From Trichobilharzia regenti (Eukaryota; Platyhelminthes; Trematoda; Strigeidida; Schistosomatidae): 64,000 nucleotides of DNA. The notes under the pieces are model-generated. The model saw nothing but the letters and a program-made list of their open reading frames with translations, was not told the DNA's origin and ran no database searches. The translations under genes were made by a program, and so were the position numbers. The stretch is taken from assembly GCA_944472135.2 (NCBI GenBank), contig OX235265.1:53703112-53767111 (forward strand). Direction: 5' to 3'. How positions within the stretch are numbered: the stretch's first letter is position 1; every line of letters begins with the position of its first letter. Shown here piece by piece: positions 58,291-64,000 of the stretch.

Positions 58291-59814
58291 AAAAGAAAGA
58301 GAAGGAGAGCTTTCATTGATATGCTACAGACATATGTCACTGTTATACTGAAAAAGCAATTTTTTCATTGAAAAGTGAAAATTTCGAAGTGGATACCTTT
58401 GCATAGACCATAGTTTGAAGTCAGCCAGTTAAAGATTTACATTTTGGGAAAATGGAATTTTCTCTACATCTAGTTTTCAATCTTATTCCATCTTAATAAT
58501 TTCCCTTAGCTGAGGAGAGGAAAAAATATTCCTGTGGCCTGGAACTTTTAGTAGTACTCATATTTTTGAAATCAGCTAAAAAGGTGAAAAATATTAGTAG
58601 TTTAATAGTTCATGTCACCTACATTAATTCATACATAGTCTTAAAATTGCATTGCTGATATTAGTGTAACACTATAGAAAAATCCCCATTAAGACTTTTA
58701 GAAGGCAAAAGGATTGAGCGATGAAATATTTGCTTTTCAGTGAGATCCTTATCTCTGCTTCTACTCTAATCCTTATTGCATTTTTAATACAATACAAAAG
58801 AATTTAGTGATCTACTGGCGATAAGCTTGTTGAAAATTACTTATTCCTTGATTACTATTAATATTTTTCAAAATTAAAGATTATGCAATTCGCTTATTGT
58901 AACCATTTCCGCCCTTTAATTGTTTGAATTAACTTTCTCGATGTTGATATTGACTAATTCCTCGTAAAACCTTAACGCCAATGGATCGGTAACATGTTTT
59001 GCATAGTATTAAAAAGGCAGTATATATATATACATGCCCAAACTTCAAGTTGCATTGCTGTTATGCACTAAAAGGGTATATCGCTAAAATGGTGAAGTTC
59101 TCCACTGCCAAATGTCAAGAAAATTCTACATGCAAAATGTCTTTACAGCATTACTTTTGAGATGAAGTCTATCACAAGTCTCGTTAACAATATAAATCAG
59201 AAAACTAAGTCAGATTTCTTCATACTCTCATTCGTCTTTATGGATTTTAATAAAGCAAAATCAACGATTTGTGCATATATTAATTGCACTTTCCTTTACT
59301 TTGTTGGTTTCCCATCAGCTACTAATAACCAAGATAAATTATTAGGTTTATGTACAGAACAGTTTTAGCATTTAAATGGGACATGATATCAGTTGACAGG
59401 AGACTCCATACTTAAAAGACAGTGCTTAGAACACTCACTTATTTAGCGCATAACCAGAAACTCCAAATTTAAACAAAAAATGAAATGGTGATACAATCGT
59501 GAAGGAATTATACCTACTAAGAGATATTCTCGTAAATATTGACTCACTTTATAGAAATATAGTTGAAGATTCTTTGAAAATATCATTTGTTATCCAGTGC
59601 GATGACTTTTCATGAATTAAATGTTCCATTAAAGTAACTCAGTTATTACAATGATACATTTCACTATTTAAATATAGAACAAATATTGGTTGCGGTGTTA
59701 GTGTATATATAGTGAAATAGTGTCGTAAATATTCGCAAAACTTTACAGACAGTTCTCCTTTTCACAACATAAATTTACATTAAATCTTTTGACACTGTTT
59801 TAAAAAGTGATTGT
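58289..59814. other. No gene recognised; one PLE-end scrap
   Basis: 59215-59345 is a diverged copy of the inverted arm at 15010-15120 (a run like AATAAAGCAAAATCAACGAT). 58772-58830 resembles 22290-22350 (GCATTTTTAATACAATACAA). No exon of the CSPG-repeat gene was found. Confidence 0.45.
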
Positions 59815-62800
59815 TATTATTATTGCTACCTTAGGTTCCGAATGGAACATAGGGCTTCAACAACACATCTCTACTTTCTTCTTTCTCTTCTCCCCTATTC
59901 ATCTGGGTCCACGATTGACCAAACTTTCTCATCTCTTCCTCACACGATCTCTTCCATATCACCCTAGGACGATCCACTCGTCGCTCCCCATTGGGATTTC
60001 ACTCGAGGGCCTGGCGCGCGACATCATTCGATGGCCTCCTCAGTGTATGTCCAATCCATCTCCATTTCCCCCTACATATTTGTTGAGCAATCGGCTCTTG
60101 TTTGGTTTGTTCATCGCCAGAGTTTCTTGTTCCTAATTCTTTCTGGCCAGCTATTCGATCTTCAGTATGGAGGCAGTGGAGGCAGCTGTTGATGAAAGCC
60201 TGCAACCTGTCGGAAATCCTTTCCATTACACGTAGTGCCCATATAGAAGTACTGGCTGAATTCAAATTGTTGTTGAAAATCCGAATCTCGTTCCTTATGT
60301 TGAGTTAAGAAGAATTCCAAATTGGTTTCAGGTTGATGAAGGCGTATCTTGCCTTTCCGATTCTGACTGGCTTTGACATCTTCATTCGTTCCGACCGCCT
60401 GTGGTTAAAACCACGCTTCCTGACCAGATAAGTGAAGGAGGTGACCTCGGTTAAATCTCTCTCGTTGATGGTGATTGGTGCTGGTTGTTGTTGTTGTTGC
60501 GGTCCGTTGATTATCTTCATCACCTCCGTCTTCTCTATGTTCACCTGGAGTTCTGTCTTCACTGCCTACCTCTCCCGCCAGTTCGTTGGTTTTCGCCTGC
60601 AAGTCTTCGAGTTTGTGTGACATTAGATAGATATCATCCAGGCGAGAAATCCAGATCTTATAGAGTCTTCTTATTGGTGGTCCAGCGTATTCCTGTCTTC
60701 TCACTCCCCCATGCAGAGCATGACGCATAATCCAGTCCGACACAATTAGGAATATCATTAGTGATAATAGGCGGCCAGCTTGTTTAACTCCTGTATGCAC
60801 TTCGAAAGTCTCGCTGAGTGAGTTTTCCATTGTGGATCATCTGAAACGTGGCATTGTCATAGTGCCAGCTGTTGAATGAGGTTGATTAACACTTGAAGTA
60901 CGCCGTAGTGTTGAAGTAGTCTCCAAATTACCTGTTGGTCAAGCTGACGATGGCCTTGCTGAAGTCGATGAAGTTGAGGTGGAGGTTTGAATGCCATTCT
61001 CTGCTTTGTTCAATGATGATGATGATGCACAGAGTTGCAATTCGATCAGCATATGATTTACCTTTCCTGAATCCAGCTTTTCCGGTTGGTGGAGATCTCC
61101 ATCCGGTGCGTGTTTAAGTCTCTCAGAGATGACGCGACTTAGTATTTTACTTGGCGTGGAAAAGAGCACGATCGCACGCCAATTCTCGCAGAGGCCTAGG
61201 TCGGCCTTCTTTCGTAGCTTGATGAGGTGTCCTTTGTTCAAACCAGAAACCCCTTTCCATCTTTCCAAACCTTTTGCAGTGATGGTGTGAGAACATCTGC
61301 CACAGTCTCTAGATCCGTTTTCAGTGCTTCGGAGGGGGGAATGCCGTCAGTAGCTTGGTCGCATTCAGAATTTCTGCTTTTATTGGGGGATTGGTGTCCA
61401 CTGGCACGCGGTTCTGTGCGTGCTGTCGGTGGTGGTGGTATTTCTGGGCGAGTTGCAGGTGATGGTGGTGTGAGCGGAACTATGGTCTGGTAGACTGTGA
61501 GGGAATACTTAACCTGCGCTGGCTAATCTGTCCTAATTGCATGTAAAGGACAACAGTAACACCTCAGGCATACAAAGACAAAAGAAAAGACTGGGTGTCG
61601 ATAAAAGAGCTTTTACTGTCTCAAACAACAGTCAAAATGCTGGACTGAAATTCTGAATATATACAGAAAGAATGACTTTGAAAATGTAGTAATTTAGTGA
61701 TGCATTAAAAGTATTACCAGCCAATAGGAGTCCAGAAATTCAAACAGATGGAAACACTGAGGAATCACGCCAGTGCGTTATAACTCCTTAAAACAGTTAC
61801 TTTGAGGTTTTAGGCAAGATTTGCAGAACTTGGTGTATTTAAAAGATAGCCGATTCAGGAATCCTTTAAAGTGATCAGCCTATTGTTTTATTTGTTTCTC
61901 CTCCTTGGTAATCAAGTTCCCTTGAGCAGCTTTGATTGGTCTCATCATGTGGGTTAATCTCTTCCCGGATAGAGACCTAGTTATCTGATCTAATGTCTCG
62001 AGGTCTCTTTTACCTGCGGCCAGCCTGTTACGCTTCAGTTGCTGGCCAGTGTGTCGTAGAATCGTCTTTCGTAGCACTCTTCTTCACTTCTTCATTCGGT
62101 GCAGTGTACATTAAACTCAGCTTCTCCTTCTGTTGTCCATATCTGCATTTAGCCATCCTCTGTCTCTCCACCCTCCTCTCTTCTATTAGCTTCCAGGTAT
62201 CGGCTGACAGCCATTTCTTGCCTTTTCGCCTCTTTCTTCCTAAAGCAGTTGTACACGTTTCCTTCAACATCGCCTTCAGAGAGTTCCAATGTTCGGACAC
62301 ACAGGTTTCCTCGGGGATACCATGTAGTGTCTCCAACTTTGCTCTGATGGCTACAGTGAAGGTGTCTTTTATAGTTCCGTCCTCAAGTTTCTCAGTGTTG
62401 AACTTGAACTGTGGCCTGTCTCCAGTTGTTCTGAAGGATTTCAACCTCACTGTTAAGGTCTCTTGAACTAGATGATGGTCTGAGCCAGCGTCTGCTCCGC
62501 TTCTCAACTTTCCAGCAGACTGCATCTCCATTTCTTGAACAGCATTGAGATGAAGACCATCTGGTTTTCGATGTGTCCACCAGGCGAAACCCATATTGCT
62601 TTGTGTATATCCTCGCGTTTGTACACACCGCCTCCGTTCACTAGATCATTGAAAGCTCAGAATTCTGAGAAGAGTTCTCCTTTGTCATTCCATTCTCTCA
62701 GAGCCTCTAGACCCATGATGGGTTCTCTTCGTGTATTATCTGCTCTCAGTTTGGCTTGCATTCATATCGCTCATGAGGATTTTGATGTCGCCATTCGAGA

Positions 62801-63290
62801 TGTTGTCCATCACTGTTTTTAGTTGTCTGTAAAAATCTTCCTTCTTCTCTTGTTCCGCGTTGTTTGTAGCATTGTGCGTAGCATTGAATAATTGTAACCT
62901 TCCTTCCCTCTGAGTTGAATCTCGCTGCCATGATCCTGGATGAAACTGGTTCCCACTGCATTAGAGCTTTGGCTGACAGTGATGACATGATTAAAGCCAC
63001 TCACTGCCTCAGTGTGCTCATGATTGGCGTCTGCGTAGGTGACTGGAGTAGATTACTGACTCTCCAGGTGACAATCGTGGCAGTCCGCGTCCATTCCATC
63101 TGCTTTCGCAGATACCCAGAACTTCTATGCCATATCTTCCCATTTCGTTGGATGGTTGAGCAGACTTCACAGCCTCGTGCACTGTACGGGCATTCTACTT
63201 CCCCATTCTTAATCTTGCTGTCGTTGAGAGAAGACCCATTAGCTGACTGGCATCCTGAAGTTTTTTACCAGCCCACATAATTTCGCTTCT
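59815..63290 (-). mobile_element. RTE-clade LINE, nearly full length, multiple frameshifts
   Basis: Minus strand, in order: endonuclease start EMGRYGIEVLGICESRWNGR (about 63150-63090); later endonuclease parts (EGRKVTIIQCYAQ near 62910; DAGSDHHLVQETLTVRLKSF near 62480, holding the catalytic SDHxLV); the linker KWLSADTWKLIEERR (62200); LCENWRAIVLFSTPSKILSR (61190), RT motif 1; FEVHTGVKQAGRLLSLMIFL (60800), where the usual RQG is KQA; the expected FADD is read as SRLDDIYLMSHKLED (60640); SFTYL, then [20 protein letters not shown] near 60090-60020. The tail near 59820-59860 has GAAGCCCTATGTTCC and ATT repeats. At least five frame changes and a mutated catalytic motif show it is dead. Confidence 0.9.
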
Positions 63291-64000
63291 CCGGTTCGAG
63301 CGAGGATTACGTGTGTTGTTATTTAAATATTTTTCATATATAATTGTTGTCGTTCTTTGAGGTTTCAGTAGTTTTTTGATTGGTTTTTCGCGATGGGGTC
63401 GATCACCTGATGCAAATTTCTCCCCCTTTTTGGACTTGGGACTGATAGGAACTGACCGTGCTTGTAAACTATATGAGACTGACTGTTATAACTACTGTTT
63501 TATGATTATTGTTATTTTATTTCAAGGCTACCGGAGATGATGTCGATTGGTAGACTGTTATGCGTGTAAATAGTGATGATTTTTGCGGAAATGGAAACGA
63601 GTTAGTGAAAGATTGTAACCTCTCACCTCTGAATTACTAGTCCTTTGTTCAATGGAAGGAGTCGCAAGATCTATCTGCTGACTAGCTCATGATGCATAAG
63701 TTACTATCCGGAAGAGCTTTATGTACCTCAGTTAATATTTGTATCCGATTTAAATGCAGACTGTTTCAACAGATTTCAACGTATCTATTTATTTGTGAGT
63801 AACATAGAGCCCTAATGAAATTACCATGCATAATAAGTAAATAATACACCTCAGTTACTCAGTAAATGCGTATATGTGGTCTAATACAATATACACTGAA
63901 TATATAAAACCTTATGCCATTGCCCTATCATCTATAATTAAGTTCATTTCATAGAAATATTCCCCTTAATAAACCCAAAAATAAAAAGAAGGAAATATTT
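63291..64000. other. LINE 5' region and flank; no gene recognised
   Basis: The first 200 bases may be the 5' UTR of the LINE. The rest is AT-rich with no motif-bearing frame on either strand. Confidence 0.4.

Noticed and set aside
58700..58760. Acceptor TGCTTTTCAG as the next exon of the CSPG-repeat gene
   Set aside because: Phase 0 continues directly into TGA, so it cannot follow exon 11.
60935..62466. Long plus-strand open frames over the right-hand LINE
   Set aside because: They are antisense shadows of the minus-strand endonuclease and RT.

Overview
The window looks like nuclear DNA of a schistosome (blood fluke, Platyhelminthes). The evidence is AT-rich DNA, small exons separated by kilobase introns, many broken Penelope-like retroelements (PLEs) with GIY-YIG endonuclease remains, RTE-clade LINE remains whose reverse transcriptase resembles schistosome SR/Perere elements, and Sm-alpha-like short repeats carrying hammerhead ribozyme sequence. 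The species cannot be fixed from the sequence alone. No tRNA or rRNA gene, CRISPR array or bacterial feature was seen.

One protein-coding gene is well supported. It lies on the + strand, from about 18639 to 56603 and beyond the right edge. Eleven exons join in phase with GT/AG borders and encode at least 1528 residues built from about ten CSPG repeats. The product is predicted to be a large extracellular or cell-surface matrix protein of the CSPG4/NG2 - FRAS/FREM class. The repeat order (an early repeat ending in a PVNDNPP-type linker, then a repeat with a DGK-type end) is closest to CSPG4. Laminin-G domains, a transmembrane segment and a stop codon are not seen, so the gene continues to the right and may also begin further left.

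Layout: 0.3-17.8 kb is a repeat field upstream of the gene. It holds PLE fragments, two RTE LINE remains, an internally deleted LINE, and nested elements bounded by inverted copies of one PLE terminal module. 18.6-20.6 kb is the large first visible exon. 20.6-29.8 kb is a 9.2-kb intron with a foldback element containing a hammerhead ribozyme with a canonical core, and two long PLE copies in the same orientation. 29.8-56.6 kb holds ten short exons, with SINEs, LINE scraps and minus-strand PLE copies in the introns. 57.0-58.1 kb has two PLE fragments facing opposite ways. 59.8-63.3 kb is a nearly full-length but broken RTE LINE on the minus strand.

Points of most interest: a divergent pair of hammerhead sequences in a foldback at 21.2-21.45 kb; a 1.19-kb near-identical inverted duplication linking 11.9-13.1 kb to an intron at 49.1-50.3 kb, which carries about 360 bp of non-PLE flank; repeated use of inverted terminal modules by PLE-derived copies; and a tRNA-like SINE whose 3' end resembles the 3' end of the local RTE LINEs. 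All retroelement coding regions seen are interrupted by stops, frameshifts or truncation.
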